From a virus, in the IMG/VR virus record IMGVR_UViG_3300002933_000012, positions 1 through 55,975 of that record: DNA of 55,975 nucleotides. The stretch is one strand, 5' to 3'. The stretch's first letter is position 1; each line of letters opens with the position of its first letter. Positions 1 through 9,638 of this stretch are shown here, in pieces. Below the pieces are notes generated by a model. That model did no database searches. It was not told the origin of the DNA and saw nothing but the letters and a program-made list of their open reading frames with translations. Both the position numbers and the translations under genes were made by a program.

Positions 1-1
1 T

Positions 2-2335
2 GCTCCTTTACCTCCTGGGCTAAACACCACTTTCGTTCTTCCTGATATGCCTACTGATGGATCCGGCCAAAATAAAGGTTTAGGACCCGCCACTGACGAT
101 CCTTCTCTAATTCAGGTTTATGTAGGAACTCCTTCTGTTCCTAATGATGAAGAATCGGCTCTAGCTAGCGCCCTAGCAAGTGGCCCTGTGACTGTGATTC
201 AACTATCCGGAGCTACCCAGACCTTCAAACTTCTCATTCCACCTACTGCTGGACAAATGGTATTTGCTACTTATACTCGCAACACTATTCAGGAAGCCAC
301 TTATACTTTAACTGTTGACACTCCAGGTATCACTGGTGTTGGAACTTATAGTATTACTGACCAGTATAACAATGAGCTTCCTACATTTGCCTTTGATGAC
401 TCTGCTGCGGTCTTAAATGTCTCTGGAACACAAGTTTCAGACGGAAATTTCTATGTTTCTGGTATTATTTGGCCCTATCAGTCTAATGATGGTGGGGAAT
501 ATTCTGATATGAAGGGTGTTCCCGGTGTAACAGCCCCTGGAGAACTCTTAATTAACTTTATTGCAGATCTAACCCCTGCCCATGTTGTGTCTTCTGGCGC
601 ACCCGCAACTGCTACAGTTGAAGGATTAGTCTTCACAGCTACTACACCTAGTAATGTCGCTAACAACATCACCATTAGTTTTGTTGCTGGGGTTGATGTT
701 ATTGACGCTGATGCCGTTACTGTTAATGGAAGTGCTATCACGGTAAACATTTCCGGACCTTCTTCAACTAGAACTAAAACAGGTATCTCAGGTCTTTTCA
801 CTTCTGGGATTAGCGTGACCATTGGACCCTATACTACGTCCATTACTTGTTCTTCTACCTCCGATTCTACTGTCGCTACTCCTGCTCCAGCGGTCAATTT
901 TGCCGGGGGCAGCACTGGAGTAACTATCCCTGTTTCTCAAACATACACAGTAAATTATCTATCTTCTCCATTAGCTCCCCCCCAATATCTTGGGACTGGT
1001 TATTTGAATCAGACTTTCTCTTCCCCTGCTTTCGGATTAACTTTTACTCTCATTAATCCCGCTGATGCAATCACCATGGGCTTCGTGGACGCTCCTACTC
1101 CTGTTTACTACTATGCCGTTAATGACCAGATTGGTTTCATTATTTCAGCCTCAAGTTTCACTACCTCTGCTGAACCTCAAATTGCTATTCTTGGTCTTTG
1201 GACAACCGTTACAACCACTTATGGTATGAATCCTGGTGATACAGCTACCATCAGCACCCATAATAGAGCAGGAACAGAGCCTAATGTTGGAGACTACTAC
1301 TATGTCTCTTACACTACTCAGAAAACCGCTGCGGATATGGCCCTTCAACTATTTACTAATCCTCAAGACGCTTACACCGCTTATGGCGATCCTACTCCTT
1401 TAAATAGACTTTCCTTAGCTGCAAGTTTATTTACTCAAAATGGAGGTCAGGTCTTCGGATGTATCCAAGTTCCTAAATTAGCTGGCTCCAATTTTGCCTC
1501 GTCTAATACTTACATTTCAGCTATCGCTTCATTAGCTTCCCCAATCCCAGGAACTAATAAGAAAGCTGATATGATTCAAGTTTTAACCACTAATCCAACA
1601 GTTATTCAGTATCTTAATCGTTTCTTAATTACTCAAGCAGCCCCCCGTAATAGTGGAGAAGCTGTTTCGGTTTACGGTTACGGTTTCAACGATACCCCGG
1701 ATACCATGAGATCCTTGGCTACCAGCCTTGTTTCTGACAGAATGATTGGTATTGCAGTTCCAGGTGCTATTTTGACTGTTACTACAAATGGTGCTGCGGT
1801 TCAATACGCTGTTGACGGTTCATTCCTTGCCGCTGCAATGGCTGGAATGATGCTTAACCCTGCTATTGATGTTGCTACTACTCTAACTAAACAATCTATG
1901 ATTGGTTTTAATAGCCTCATTACTCGCTACCCAGATCCTACTCAAGATTTGATGGCTGCTGCTGGTCTAACCTGCCTTTACGAAACCAGCGGTGCCCTCG
2001 TAGTTCGCCACTGGGTTACTACCGATAATACTTCAGTTCTCAAGCGTGAACCTACTTCTCGTTTGATCGTGGATGAGACTAGACAATTAGTTCGTGCCCA
2101 GCTTCAACAATTCATTGGTCGCAAACTTGTTCAATCTGCTCTAAACGCTGTGACTATCGTAGTGACCGCTACTCTGAATAGTTTAGTTGAGAACCAGATT
2201 CTTAACGCCTTTGCTGGATTATCTGTAACTCCAGATGCAAGCGATCCTACATTGCTTCATGTTGCTTTCTCAATTCAGCCAATATTCTCAATTCTATATA
2301 TTGATGTTGAGATCACGGTTACGACTCAATTATAA
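2..2335 (+). CDS. Contractile tail sheath protein (5' end outside window)
   Basis: The frame is open from base 2 without a stop, so the first visible Met (base 47) is probably internal and the true start lies upstream; 777 residues are seen. Sheath subunits form a cylinder round the tail tube and contract to push it through the cell envelope. The conserved C-terminal part of sheath proteins is recognisable: a helix with RQLVRAQLQQFIGRKL and a last strand ending FSIQPIFSILYIDVEITV. The N-terminal two thirds is Thr/Ser/Gly-rich and beta-like, as in sheaths carrying inserted surface domains. It is followed by a terminator, and the tube gene lies two genes downstream, the usual neighbourhood. Confident family call; the size suggests a large-phage version. 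Confidence 0.88.
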   Translation, partial: APLPPGLNTTFVLPDMPTDGSGQNKGLGPATDDPSLIQVYVGTPSVPNDEESALASALASGPVTVIQLSGATQTFKLLIPPTAGQMVFATYTRNTIQEATYTLTVDTPGITGVGTYSITDQYNNELPTFAFDDSAAVLNVSGTQVSDGNFYVSGIIWPYQSNDGGEYSDMKGVPGVTAPGELLINFIADLTPAHVVSSGAPATATVEGLVFTATTPSNVANNITISFVAGVDVIDADAVTVNGSAITVNISGPSSTRTKTGISGLFTSGISVTIGPYTTSITCSSTSDSTVATPAPAVNFAGGSTGVTIPVSQTYTVNYLSSPLAPPQYLGTGYLNQTFSSPAFGLTFTLINPADAITMGFVDAPTPVYYYAVNDQIGFIISASSFTTSAEPQIAILGLWTTVTTTYGMNPGDTATISTHNRAGTEPNVGDYYYVSYTTQKTAADMALQLFTNPQDAYTAYGDPTPLNRLSLAASLFTQNGGQVFGCIQVPKLAGSNFASSNTYISAIASLASPIPGTNKKADMIQVLTTNPTVIQYLNRFLITQAAPRNSGEAVSVYGYGFNDTPDTMRSLATSLVSDRMIGIAVPGAILTVTTNGAAVQYAVDGSFLAAAMAGMMLNPAIDVATTLTKQSMIGFNSLITRYPDPTQDLMAAAGLTCLYETSGALVVRHWVTTDNTSVLKREPTSRLIVDETRQLVRAQLQQFIGRKLVQSALNAVTIVVTATLNSLVENQILNAFAGLSVTPDASDPTLLHVAFSIQPIFSILYIDVEITVTTQL

Positions 2336-2349
2336 GGAATAAGACTAGA

Positions 2350-2382
2350 GCGGGGAGTTACAAAATAACTCCCCGCCTTTAC
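2350..2382 (+). terminator. Rho-independent terminator after tail sheath
   Basis: Perfect 11-bp inverted repeat GCGGGGAGTTA / TAACTCCCCGC with a 5-nt loop (CAAAA), followed by CTTTA. The T-run is short, so termination may be partial and allow some read-through into the following virion genes. Confidence 0.75.
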
Positions 2383-2394
2383 TTGAGGTAAAAT

Positions 2395-2832
2395 ATGCTG
2401 ATTCACCCCTTAGTTCAACAACTAAATTCAATCGTTAGTGTCACTATGCAAGCTTCTTACACAGGAGATTCCACTGATGCCACTGATAAACAACGCATAG
2501 CAGCTTATGGAGATCCAAAAGTTAATCTTGGTGGTAATTATGTTGATCCGGCGTTAACATCTTTTACTTTTAATATGATGGCTAGTGAATATTGGAAGGG
2601 TATTACTTCTGAAATGGGTTTATGCACCGCTAGATTCATGACCCAACTCCCATCCCCTCAACATGGTCAACCAATACCTAAGCAGGGACCTCTAGATTGC
2701 ATCACTTCTGATCCCGTCCATGCCGCTACAGTATGGGCTGCTGCGGTTCAGGCTGACTGTGGAACTACTATGGCTGCACTTAGAGCAGTAATTCCTCCTC
2801 AGCTTTCTACGCTACCTGATAGCCATGTTTAA
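2395..2832 (+). CDS. Unknown protein in virion block (145 aa)
   Basis: Not recognised. It starts at ATG after TTGAGGTAAAAT, which supplies GAGG for ribosome binding. The protein is soluble-looking, has no signal peptide or TM segment, and contains two Cys (CITSDP and DCGTT) plus alternating polar and hydrophobic segments. It lies between the sheath gene and the tube gene, in the same orientation, so a structural or assembly role (for example tail or neck component) is a positional inference only. Confidence 0.6.
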   Translation: MLIHPLVQQLNSIVSVTMQASYTGDSTDATDKQRIAAYGDPKVNLGGNYVDPALTSFTFNMMASEYWKGITSEMGLCTARFMTQLPSPQHGQPIPKQGPLDCITSDPVHAATVWAAAVQADCGTTMAALRAVIPPQLSTLPDSHV

Positions 2833-2844
2833 AAGGCTCCAATA

Positions 2845-5058
2845 ATGAGATCTAAGGCATTCAACAGACGAGCAATGCAGATGAGTGAGTGTAAGGATTG
2901 CAACACTCCAGGTAAGATTTGTGAATTGCATAATCCTCATATTGAAAACTTGGATATATCGACAAAAGGATCACCCGCTAAATTGGCTAATCCTAATGAT
3001 GGAGAATCCGCTCCTTTTAAGGGTAAAGATACTGATTTACAAGTTGATACCATGGGATTTGATTTACAAGCAGCCGGTGAAACTCCCGGTGCTAAGATTC
3101 TTCAATATGTCAAAAATAAGAAAATTCAATTGCAACAATTATTGGCTGTGCGTGGTGAAAATGCTTTGCTTGGTAAAATCACTACGGATTTGAAAGAAAC
3201 TGTTCCTGGTGCTGCTCAAATTAACACTTCTACACTTGCTGGTATCATTGTTAAATACTTAATTCAGTCCGAAGCTACCGCCCATCACCATAAAGCTCCC
3301 ACCCCATTCAATGATAGTCAATTTTTACAAGAAATAGAGCCAGTTTTAGAAAGGAAACAAGCGAGTATGAAACCAGAAATTTATTGTCCTAACTGTGGGG
3401 AAGAAGCGACTTCAACTAAACCCGGATTTGTTTCCTGCTTAGAATGTAATTATAAAGGTCCCGATGAGATTGGTGGTGGAAAAGTGGCCCCCAGAATGAA
3501 AAATGTCAAGGCTTCAGATCTAAATGCTATGAAATTAGCAGAATTTGAAAAAGAAGCTGGTATTCTCAAAAATGTTTTGGTCAGTATGGGTATCGGAGCC
3601 TCCCTTCTTAGTGGCCTTGGTGGTTTAGCCACTATGGATGCTCACCAACAAAAAGCATACGCATCTCAAATTGAAGAAGCAGCTAAAACTAAAGCAGAAG
3701 AAAGAAATTCTCAAATAAAAAGTTACCTTAGTCATGTTGAGCGTACTCCAGAAGGAGTAGAAAAAGCCAAACAAGCACTAAATAAGGAACTATCTCGTAT
3801 TAACGAACGAATTAATACGCTTAAATCTGCCCCTGTTAATGGTAATAAAGATTATTTCGGATATGCACTTAATAGTGCGTTGCTGTCTACTTGCAATGAA
3901 CAGAAAGATTTAGTTACGGAGGAATTAATGCGTTTAGGTGATATTGATACGAACAATGTATCTGATAAGGTTTCAGCCCTCAATCTAGCCAAGGCTGAAA
4001 TTAAAACAGCCCTTCAATTTACTGATGGAGGAAAGGAATTTGATAAACGTTTGAAAGAATATTTTTCTCAAGAAGAAAAAGAAACTGGAAAAACTCGCGC
4101 CGAGATAGCTGCTGAAACTAAAAAGCAGATAGAAGACTACCTTGCCACAAGAGATAAAGAGGACCCTAAGCAAGCTTCTTTGAAATTTGCCGCTGCTGGT
4201 GGTGCTAATGAAGAAGAGGAAGAGGAGCCAGAAGAGGAAGAATCCACTCTAAATTCTTCAGTTGTCTCTCTCCTTGAATCCTGTAAAACCGAATGGACAA
4301 ATCTTGGCGAACCCGTTAATCCTGGAACATGGCCTAAGGAGATTGAACGTGCTGTTTTAGCCCTTAATGATTCAGTAATTAAAGCTATTGAATCTATTCA
4401 AGGCAAACTTGTTGAGGGTGAATATTATATCAAGAATGTAGATGAAGGTGTAGATGCTGCGGGTGGTGGTAGTGATGTTCCAGGTATGAGCGATTTGAAT
4501 ATTGCTCCTTCTGAGCCTGAAACTGAAGAGAAGCCTATTCCAGAACTTCAAACTCGTAATAATGAAAAAATGAGTAACCGTAAAGAAGCAGCTATTGAAG
4601 TAACTTCCACTGAAACCAAAAAGGCTCTTAAATTTGTTGAAGGTCTTCAAGATAGAGTTGCCGATATTTTCTTTGAATATAAGAAAACCGTAGAAACTGC
4701 TAACAATTCTGCTCTAGTTAAGTCGGGTGGAGAGGACATGGTTCGTCTAAAGAGTAAACTTTCCGAAATTGAAAAGGTTCTTGACAAACAATTTACAGTT
4801 CTAGAAACTGCGGAAGAAGCTATTGACGATAAAAAGAAGACTTCTGCTAAAAAGGAACTCCCAGATTTTATTAAAGAGAAGCAGGAAGAAGCTAAAGACA
4901 AAAAAGAAGAACCTAAAAAAGAAGAAAAAAAGTCGGGTTTATCTTGTAAGGCTTGCGGTGAACCCATTAAAATTGTAGGTGAATGCAAAAATTGTGATTC
5001 TAAAAAAGAGAAAACATCTTCTCTTTTCATGGGGTTAAGTTTAGTCGGAATAGAATAA
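2845..5058 (+). CDS. Large acidic/helical protein with zinc-binding clusters
   Basis: 737 residues, family not recognised. Three Cys clusters are visible: C16xxC19...C26xxH29 near the N-terminus; a zinc ribbon CPNCGEE...CLECNYKG at about residues 180-205; and a second ribbon CKACGEP...CKNCDSKK close to the C-terminus. A short Gly-rich hydrophobic stretch (about 245-265) follows the first ribbon. The middle is Lys/Glu-rich and predicted helical, with a run of Glu near residue 455-465. It sits between sheath and tube genes with a good SD (AAAGG). Such multi-ribbon proteins in virion operons may be packaged or act in assembly; this is inference. Confidence 0.6.
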   Translation: MRSKAFNRRAMQMSECKDCNTPGKICELHNPHIENLDISTKGSPAKLANPNDGESAPFKGKDTDLQVDTMGFDLQAAGETPGAKILQYVKNKKIQLQQLLAVRGENALLGKITTDLKETVPGAAQINTSTLAGIIVKYLIQSEATAHHHKAPTPFNDSQFLQEIEPVLERKQASMKPEIYCPNCGEEATSTKPGFVSCLECNYKGPDEIGGGKVAPRMKNVKASDLNAMKLAEFEKEAGILKNVLVSMGIGASLLSGLGGLATMDAHQQKAYASQIEEAAKTKAEERNSQIKSYLSHVERTPEGVEKAKQALNKELSRINERINTLKSAPVNGNKDYFGYALNSALLSTCNEQKDLVTEELMRLGDIDTNNVSDKVSALNLAKAEIKTALQFTDGGKEFDKRLKEYFSQEEKETGKTRAEIAAETKKQIEDYLATRDKEDPKQASLKFAAAGGANEEEEEEPEEEESTLNSSVVSLLESCKTEWTNLGEPVNPGTWPKEIERAVLALNDSVIKAIESIQGKLVEGEYYIKNVDEGVDAAGGGSDVPGMSDLNIAPSEPETEEKPIPELQTRNNEKMSNRKEAAIEVTSTETKKALKFVEGLQDRVADIFFEYKKTVETANNSALVKSGGEDMVRLKSKLSEIEKVLDKQFTVLETAEEAIDDKKKTSAKKELPDFIKEKQEEAKDKKEEPKKEEKKSGLSCKACGEPIKIVGECKNCDSKKEKTSSLFMGLSLVGIE

Positions 5059-5109
5059 GTAAAATCTAGAAATAGTATTTGTAATTATAAGACAGAGGAG
5101 TTTTTAAAT

Positions 5110-5802
5110 ATGGCTACCACAGATTACCTTTACCGTCAAGGGACTTCGGCTCAAACTAAGACAGTTATTAGCTCTAGGTTCAAGATTTTCACCCCTATCG
5201 TCCAGGTGGGGAAGTTTGTTAAAATGGGTGTCACCTCTAATTTCAGTATTAATGAAACTAGAAATGTGGATGCCGTGCGTGGACTTGGGTATGGCGACCA
5301 GATTGCCGAACTAGTCCCCGGCGTGACCCAGCCGATGACCTTGGCTGTGACTCGCCACGCTCTCTATCTTGCTAATATTATGCAGATGTTTGGTTATAAG
5401 GCTGGTGTTGCCGGTCTGGTCCGTTCTCTCAAGCATCACAAGTGGCCCTTTGATATTAAAACCGAGATTGTATTCTCCGAAGTCGCCTCCGAAGACCCCA
5501 ATGTAGCCGATGGTAACCCTGCTGGAGCCATGAAAGCTGACGTTCCCAATGAAGGTGGCCTTAATAACTATGGTAATCCTGGAATTTATGCTGTCATCAC
5601 TGTTTATGAAGGCTGCTGGATGAATAGTTACAGTTCAGCCTTCCAAGTTGAACAAGCTGCTGTGACTGAAGATTGTTCTATCACTGTTTCTGATATTTAT
5701 GATGCTTCTGGCTCAGTCTACGGTGACTTTATTGACTCCGGTAACAATAAGTCTGATGCTACTGGTAGATCTCTCAGATTCTCTAGTAACCCAGCATTCT
5801 AA
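5110..5802 (+). CDS. Tail tube protein
   Basis: 230 residues. Tube subunits stack as hexamers inside the sheath and form the DNA channel. The segment VTSNFSINETRNVDAVRGLG followed by DQIAELVPG and a short helix (ALYLANIMQMFG) matches the pattern of myovirus tube proteins, where a strand pair precedes a conserved R-G-x-G-x-G-D-x-I-x-E-x-VPG loop. Its position downstream of the sheath and before the head genes, and the strong SD (AGAGGAG), agree. Codon use is richer in C-ending codons than its neighbours, as expected of a highly expressed virion gene. A terminator follows at once. Confidence 0.75.
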   Translation: MATTDYLYRQGTSAQTKTVISSRFKIFTPIVQVGKFVKMGVTSNFSINETRNVDAVRGLGYGDQIAELVPGVTQPMTLAVTRHALYLANIMQMFGYKAGVAGLVRSLKHHKWPFDIKTEIVFSEVASEDPNVADGNPAGAMKADVPNEGGLNNYGNPGIYAVITVYEGCWMNSYSSAFQVEQAAVTEDCSITVSDIYDASGSVYGDFIDSGNNKSDATGRSLRFSSNPAF

Positions 5803-5822
5803 TATAAATAAATCTTCGACTT

Positions 5823-5853
5823 TTAGGCCCCTTATTAGAGGGGCCTAAGTTTT
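5823..5853 (+). terminator. Rho-independent terminator after tail tube
   Basis: TTAGGCCCC / GGGGCCTAA stem (9 bp), 8-nt loop, then GTTTT. The next ATG follows directly at 5854, and the only SD-like bases for it (GAGGGG) sit in the 3' arm of this hairpin, so the structure may also limit translation of the next gene. Confidence 0.8.
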
Positions 5854-6489
5854 ATGAAGATAAAAGTCCAAACTAATTTATTAAAGCAAGCTGACACTCT
5901 CAATCATCAAATTGAAGATAGAGATATGTCTAGCGAGAGAGAGGATAGAACTCGCTACAACTATACTAATCCTCTCACCAATAAAAGAAATCAAGAAGAT
6001 CAAATTCACCAAGCTCCTGATCCGGTTAAACCACATCCTAAAAAAGAACCGCTCTCTAAGAAAGACCAAAAATGGATGGGAGAAATGGGTGTTGGTATCG
6101 CATCTTCCTTATTAAAATCCTCAGAATTACATGCCACTATGACCGAACCTGAGTGTAAACCACCCAGAGATAAGAAATTAAAAACAGATGAGAAACCGGA
6201 TGATGAAAGTTTGTCTGATTTAACTCCTCAAGAGAGATTAAGTAAGACCACTAAAACCAGAATGGCGGCTATTAAAACAGCCATACCTTTTAATTCTACT
6301 TTTGATATATTTGATCAGCATATGATAGTTAATATTCCAAAAGTAGCAAAACGATTAGATTTAACCCCTCAAAAAATTAACCAAATGGAAAACCAAATTT
6401 CAAAAGCATTAAATGTAAGGGCAAAATACTCTCACATCACTGTTACTCCAGCGTTTGAAGGTGTTTCTCTTGAATTTTTACTTGTGTGA
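5854..6489 (+). CDS. Unknown charged protein upstream of prohead protease
   Basis: 211 residues, not recognised. The first 110 residues are very polar and Lys/Asp/Glu/Pro-rich and look disordered. The last about 60 residues form a compact mixed domain (VAKRLDLTPQKINQMENQ, then short strands to the end). Its stop (TGA at 6487-6489) overlaps the region where the protease gene starts, indicating translational coupling. It may be a head or tail assembly factor; there is no direct motif support. Confidence 0.55.
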   Translation: MKIKVQTNLLKQADTLNHQIEDRDMSSEREDRTRYNYTNPLTNKRNQEDQIHQAPDPVKPHPKKEPLSKKDQKWMGEMGVGIASSLLKSSELHATMTEPECKPPRDKKLKTDEKPDDESLSDLTPQERLSKTTKTRMAAIKTAIPFNSTFDIFDQHMIVNIPKVAKRLDLTPQKINQMENQISKALNVRAKYSHITVTPAFEGVSLEFLLV

Positions 6490-6494
6490 CCCTA

Positions 6495-7355
6495 ATGCCA
6501 TTTCATAAATCTGCTACTGCTACCCTTCAAGAACCACTCATCTCATTATCTCAATGGGAAAAGCTTCATCCATCTTCTTTTGGACACAAAACCGCTTCTT
6601 TTAGTAAGATCGCTGGGGATACTTCTCGTTTTATGCTCTCCCATTGCACTATTATGGCCTCTGTGATGACTGAAGAAGGATCCCAAGACTGGTTAATTAA
6701 GCCAGAATGTAGCCAATTTTGTAACCAAAATCACGATGCTTGGGAAAATTCCATTTTAAAAGACTCATATCGATCTTTTGTTGGTGCTTTTAACTTTTTA
6801 GAACATAATCAGAATACTAAGCAAGCTAAGGGACACATTATTGATGCAGTTCTTAGAAAAGTTCATCTTACCGCCGATGTTTGGGTCTATTTTGTTGATA
6901 TTTTAGTCGCCACTGATTTAGCTCATAAAGATTTAGTCAAAAAGATTCGCAGTGGTGAAATTAAATATATGTCCATGGGTTGTGTGACTGATTTGGTCAT
7001 CTGCTCTTATTGTGGGCAAAAAGTAAGAGAAGATGGTCAATATTGTAGTCATCTAAAATATAGTAAGGGTCAATTTTTACCCGATGATGACGGTGTAGCT
7101 CGTATTGTCTCTGAATTATGCGGTAGCAAAGAGCTTCCTAACGGTGGCGTTAAGTTCGTTGAAGCTTCATGGGTTGAAATCCCTGCATTTCCCGGTGCAT
7201 CTTTGAGAGAGATTATTTCAAATGATTGGGAAGGGCCAAAAACTAAATTCACCAAAGATGCAAGTGATTTAAAATTAGCTAAAGCCGCATCAACACTCAT
7301 TTTACCTGGACCATCTGCTTTAATGGCAGAAATTAATAATAAACTTAAATGGTAA
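6495..7355 (+). CDS. Putative capsid maturation (prohead) protease
   Basis: 286 residues from ATG 6495; an in-frame GTG at 6486 that overlaps the previous stop is an alternative start. The order of motifs fits phage head-maturation proteases of the type encoded before scaffold and capsid: N-terminal NHDAWENSILKDSYRSF, then FLEHNQN, an invariant-looking SMGC followed by a Cys cluster (CSYCGQ...YCSHLK), and a terminal EASWVEIPAFPGA. The protein would cleave scaffold and capsid N-termini during head expansion. The next genes (acidic scaffold-like, decoration, major capsid) support this. The catalytic residues cannot be assigned from sequence alone. Confidence 0.65.
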   Translation: MPFHKSATATLQEPLISLSQWEKLHPSSFGHKTASFSKIAGDTSRFMLSHCTIMASVMTEEGSQDWLIKPECSQFCNQNHDAWENSILKDSYRSFVGAFNFLEHNQNTKQAKGHIIDAVLRKVHLTADVWVYFVDILVATDLAHKDLVKKIRSGEIKYMSMGCVTDLVICSYCGQKVREDGQYCSHLKYSKGQFLPDDDGVARIVSELCGSKELPNGGVKFVEASWVEIPAFPGASLREIISNDWEGPKTKFTKDASDLKLAKAASTLILPGPSALMAEINNKLKW

Positions 7356-7436
7356 AAACAGTAAAACTACAAAAATTCTGACTTTCTATATCTTAAAGGA
7401 AGTTCAGCCATTTCCCAAAACTAGGAGCTACTTAAC

Positions 7437-8672
7437 ATGAACAATAACAGTAAACCATCTCTCAGAGAACGTATCGCCGCTCTAAAGGCAGAAAAGTCAA
7501 AGAAGACTTCTTCTCGCTCTACTCAAGAAGCTAAAACTCGCGTTGCCGCTTCTTGGACTATTGCCAAGACTCTTCTCCCGACTGCTCCTAATGATGTTCA
7601 GTTTAAACTGGCTTCCTCCCTCCTTGGGAATACCACTCAAGCTCTAACAGCTATGCTACGTCAGACCGCTGTTAATGCTCATTATACTAAGCTAGCTGAG
7701 AAATTTGAGCAGATGCACAAAGTTGAACTTAATGAATTCATCGAAGATCCCTCTTTCTTAGAAAAGATGAAGGGGGAAGTCGAGAAAGAATTAAAGGGTG
7801 AACCTAAGAATGCCAAGCGTAAGAATGCCGGTGAAGGTAACGAGGAAGCCCTTGCTCCAGTAGAAGATAACGAAGAAATGAACAAAGCTCCAGAGGAAGA
7901 AGAGAATTTAGCTCCTGAAGGGGAAGAAGAAGTCGCTCCTGAAGGTGACGACCTTGGTATGGGAGATGACATGGGAGAAGCTGCCGGATCTCCTGCTGAT
8001 GAAAAGAAAGAGGTTATTCAAGAGCAGATTCAAGCCGTTAAAGACGATGTGGATGCTCTTGAAGCTGAAATCTTGGAAGGTGAAGAGCTAGATTTCTCCG
8101 AAGTTTTCAACGAAAGCAATATGGACGATAAGGTTGATAATTTAGCTAATGAAGATGAGAATGAAGAAGGCGAAGAAGGAGAGGAAGATGACTATTTCTC
8201 CCCATCGGATGCTCAAGGGATGGAAGCTGGTATGGACGGAACTCCTGAAGTGACTGATTCCTCCTATTTCTCCCACGGTGCCGCAACTGCCTCCATGGAT
8301 GCTCTTTTTGATGATACTAGAACCGCCGCAAAGGATAAAGTCTATGACCAGGGCGATATTTCTGACACTCTAATGGGTGGAGATGTAGCTGATGCTGAAG
8401 AAGATCATGCTGATGATATTCTTTATGACACTCTTAAGGGACTCAAGATTCTTCCTTTCAATGAAGGTGGTTACAAGCGCGATTCAGAGCCTAAATTTGA
8501 AGAGCCTAAGAAGACCGCCAAGGCTGCTTCTCAGGCTGGTAGAACTCCTGCTCCTGAGAGTAAGAAGCGCCCCATTCGCTCACTTGGTAATGTAAAGACC
8601 TCATCTGCTGAGAGAAGCAAGGAACAGTCCATGTTGGCTTCCTTAGTTTTCCCTGATGACGAAGGTTTTTAA
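7437..8672 (+). CDS. Scaffold-like acidic protein
   Basis: 411 residues with strong SD (ACTAGGAGCT). The N-terminus is basic and helical (RERIAALKAEKSKK). The centre (about 130-280) is extremely acidic with runs of Glu/Asp/Pro, and there is a short predicted coiled coil (EQIQAVKDDVDALEAEILEG). It lies between the prohead protease and the major capsid gene, the standard place for an internal scaffold that is digested during maturation. Sequence gives no family match beyond composition and place, so the role is inferred. A terminator follows. Confidence 0.55.
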   Translation: MNNNSKPSLRERIAALKAEKSKKTSSRSTQEAKTRVAASWTIAKTLLPTAPNDVQFKLASSLLGNTTQALTAMLRQTAVNAHYTKLAEKFEQMHKVELNEFIEDPSFLEKMKGEVEKELKGEPKNAKRKNAGEGNEEALAPVEDNEEMNKAPEEEENLAPEGEEEVAPEGDDLGMGDDMGEAAGSPADEKKEVIQEQIQAVKDDVDALEAEILEGEELDFSEVFNESNMDDKVDNLANEDENEEGEEGEEDDYFSPSDAQGMEAGMDGTPEVTDSSYFSHGAATASMDALFDDTRTAAKDKVYDQGDISDTLMGGDVADAEEDHADDILYDTLKGLKILPFNEGGYKRDSEPKFEEPKKTAKAASQAGRTPAPESKKRPIRSLGNVKTSSAERSKEQSMLASLVFPDDEGF

Positions 8673-8710
8673 TAGTTGATATTTAAACAGTAAGAAATGG
8701 CGTTAGAACT

Positions 8711-8740
8711 AAGCCCCAGGAATAAAATCCTGGGGCTTTT
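8711..8740 (+). terminator. Rho-independent terminator after scaffold-like gene
   Basis: AAGCCCCAGGA / TCCTGGGGCTT perfect 11-bp stem, 6-nt loop, ending in TTTT. Confidence 0.85.
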
Positions 8741-8753
8741 GATTTACAATATA

Positions 8754-8784
8754 CTACCATAAATCTTTAAAAATCAAGTATAAT
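8754..8784 (+). promoter_or_regulatory. Promoter of the shared phage class
   Basis: CTACCATAAA block, 15 nt, then TATAAT at 8779-8784, followed by AAGAGG and a start codon at 8802. The spacing (25 nt from block start to TATAAT) is identical to six other promoters in the window. Confidence 0.6.
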
Positions 8785-8801
8785 AATATAAGAGGTGTTA
8801 A

Positions 8802-8943
8802 ATGGCTAGACCTTTAGGTGAATTTCCATTTGAATTTGACAGCAGAGCGGGTATTTACGGCCTTTTTTGTAAATAAAGATGACGTTAGATTGGCATCTGG
8901 TGAGCTTAAACTAGGTAGACCAAAAAATAAAAAATATAAGTAA
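8802..8943 (+). pseudogene. Small ORF with apparent +1 frame break
   Basis: A promoter and SD (AGAGGTGTTAA) precede ATG 8802. The frame reads MARPLGEFPFEFDSRAGIYG and stops after 24 codons at 8874-8876. At the run GGCCTTTTTTG (8859-8869) the +1 frame opens and continues DDVRLASGELKLGRPKNKK... to a stop at 8941-8943. Either a small gene is broken by an indel in the T-run, a +1 frameshift joins the two parts, or only the short peptide is real. The product is not recognised. Confidence 0.3.
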
Positions 8944-9068
8944 TCATTTTTTCAACTTTACACTCCTTACTATAGAAGAGGTAATTCACTCATACTTCTG
9001 TGATCTCGTCAACGTGACTGATCCGTGAGTTGAGCTACCAAAAAACTAAATGTAAGGAGGAATATAAA

Positions 9069-9620
9069 TTGTTCCTAGAATTACAATATTACGGACAGAA
9101 TGACGGAACTACCGTCCCTGCCATCACTATGACTGGTGACCCCGGTGTAGATAATGCGGCTTTAACTTCCGCTGGTTATCTTTCTGGTCGCATCATGTCA
9201 GTCTCTAACTTCTCCACAGCTACTGCTGCTACGGGACTCGTTGTTGTCCCTTGTGACGGGTCACTACCCCTTCACTCAGCCTCTGTGCCTAGCTCCCACC
9301 TAGCTCCTACTGCTGCCGTTCCTTATGGCACTCTGCTTCTAGGTGCTGGTCAGTTCTCAAGCTCCATTACTCCCTCCGGTTCCGGCAGAACCCCTGTGGT
9401 CCGTGCTTTCGCCAAGTTCAACGTCCCTTCCGGTGCCTTCGTTGCTACTGATACTTTCGTAGTTGGTCAGTATCTTTACTGCGCTGGTGGTGCTAACGCT
9501 GGTCAGTATACCATTACTCCTGGTACCGCTGCAACCGCTGGTGCCATCCCCGTTGGTATTTGCACTCACGTTCCTACCCAGGCCAATGAGCCTTGGGTTG
9601 GCGTTGCTTCGTTGTTATAA
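9069..9620 (+). CDS. Capsid decoration / head stabilisation protein (TTG start)
   Basis: 183 residues from TTG 9069, chosen because a perfect AAGGAGG lies 8 nt upstream; an upstream in-frame TTG at 9030 would place that SD inside the gene. The protein is Ala/Gly/Thr/Pro-rich and beta-like (FVATDTFVVGQYLYC, AIPVGICTHVP), the composition of small capsid decoration proteins, and it lies directly before the major capsid gene with 18 nt spacing. Codons are strongly C-ending like the capsid gene, consistent with high expression. Role inferred from place and composition. Confidence 0.6.
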   Translation: MFLELQYYGQNDGTTVPAITMTGDPGVDNAALTSAGYLSGRIMSVSNFSTATAATGLVVVPCDGSLPLHSASVPSSHLAPTAAVPYGTLLLGAGQFSSSITPSGSGRTPVVRAFAKFNVPSGAFVATDTFVVGQYLYCAGGANAGQYTITPGTAATAGAIPVGICTHVPTQANEPWVGVASLL

Positions 9621-9638
9621 GATAGAGGAGATAAACAC

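Noticed and set aside
478-822. Long minus-strand frame inside the tail sheath gene
   Set aside because: Shadow of the strongly biased sheath coding frame, no SD and low-complexity product.
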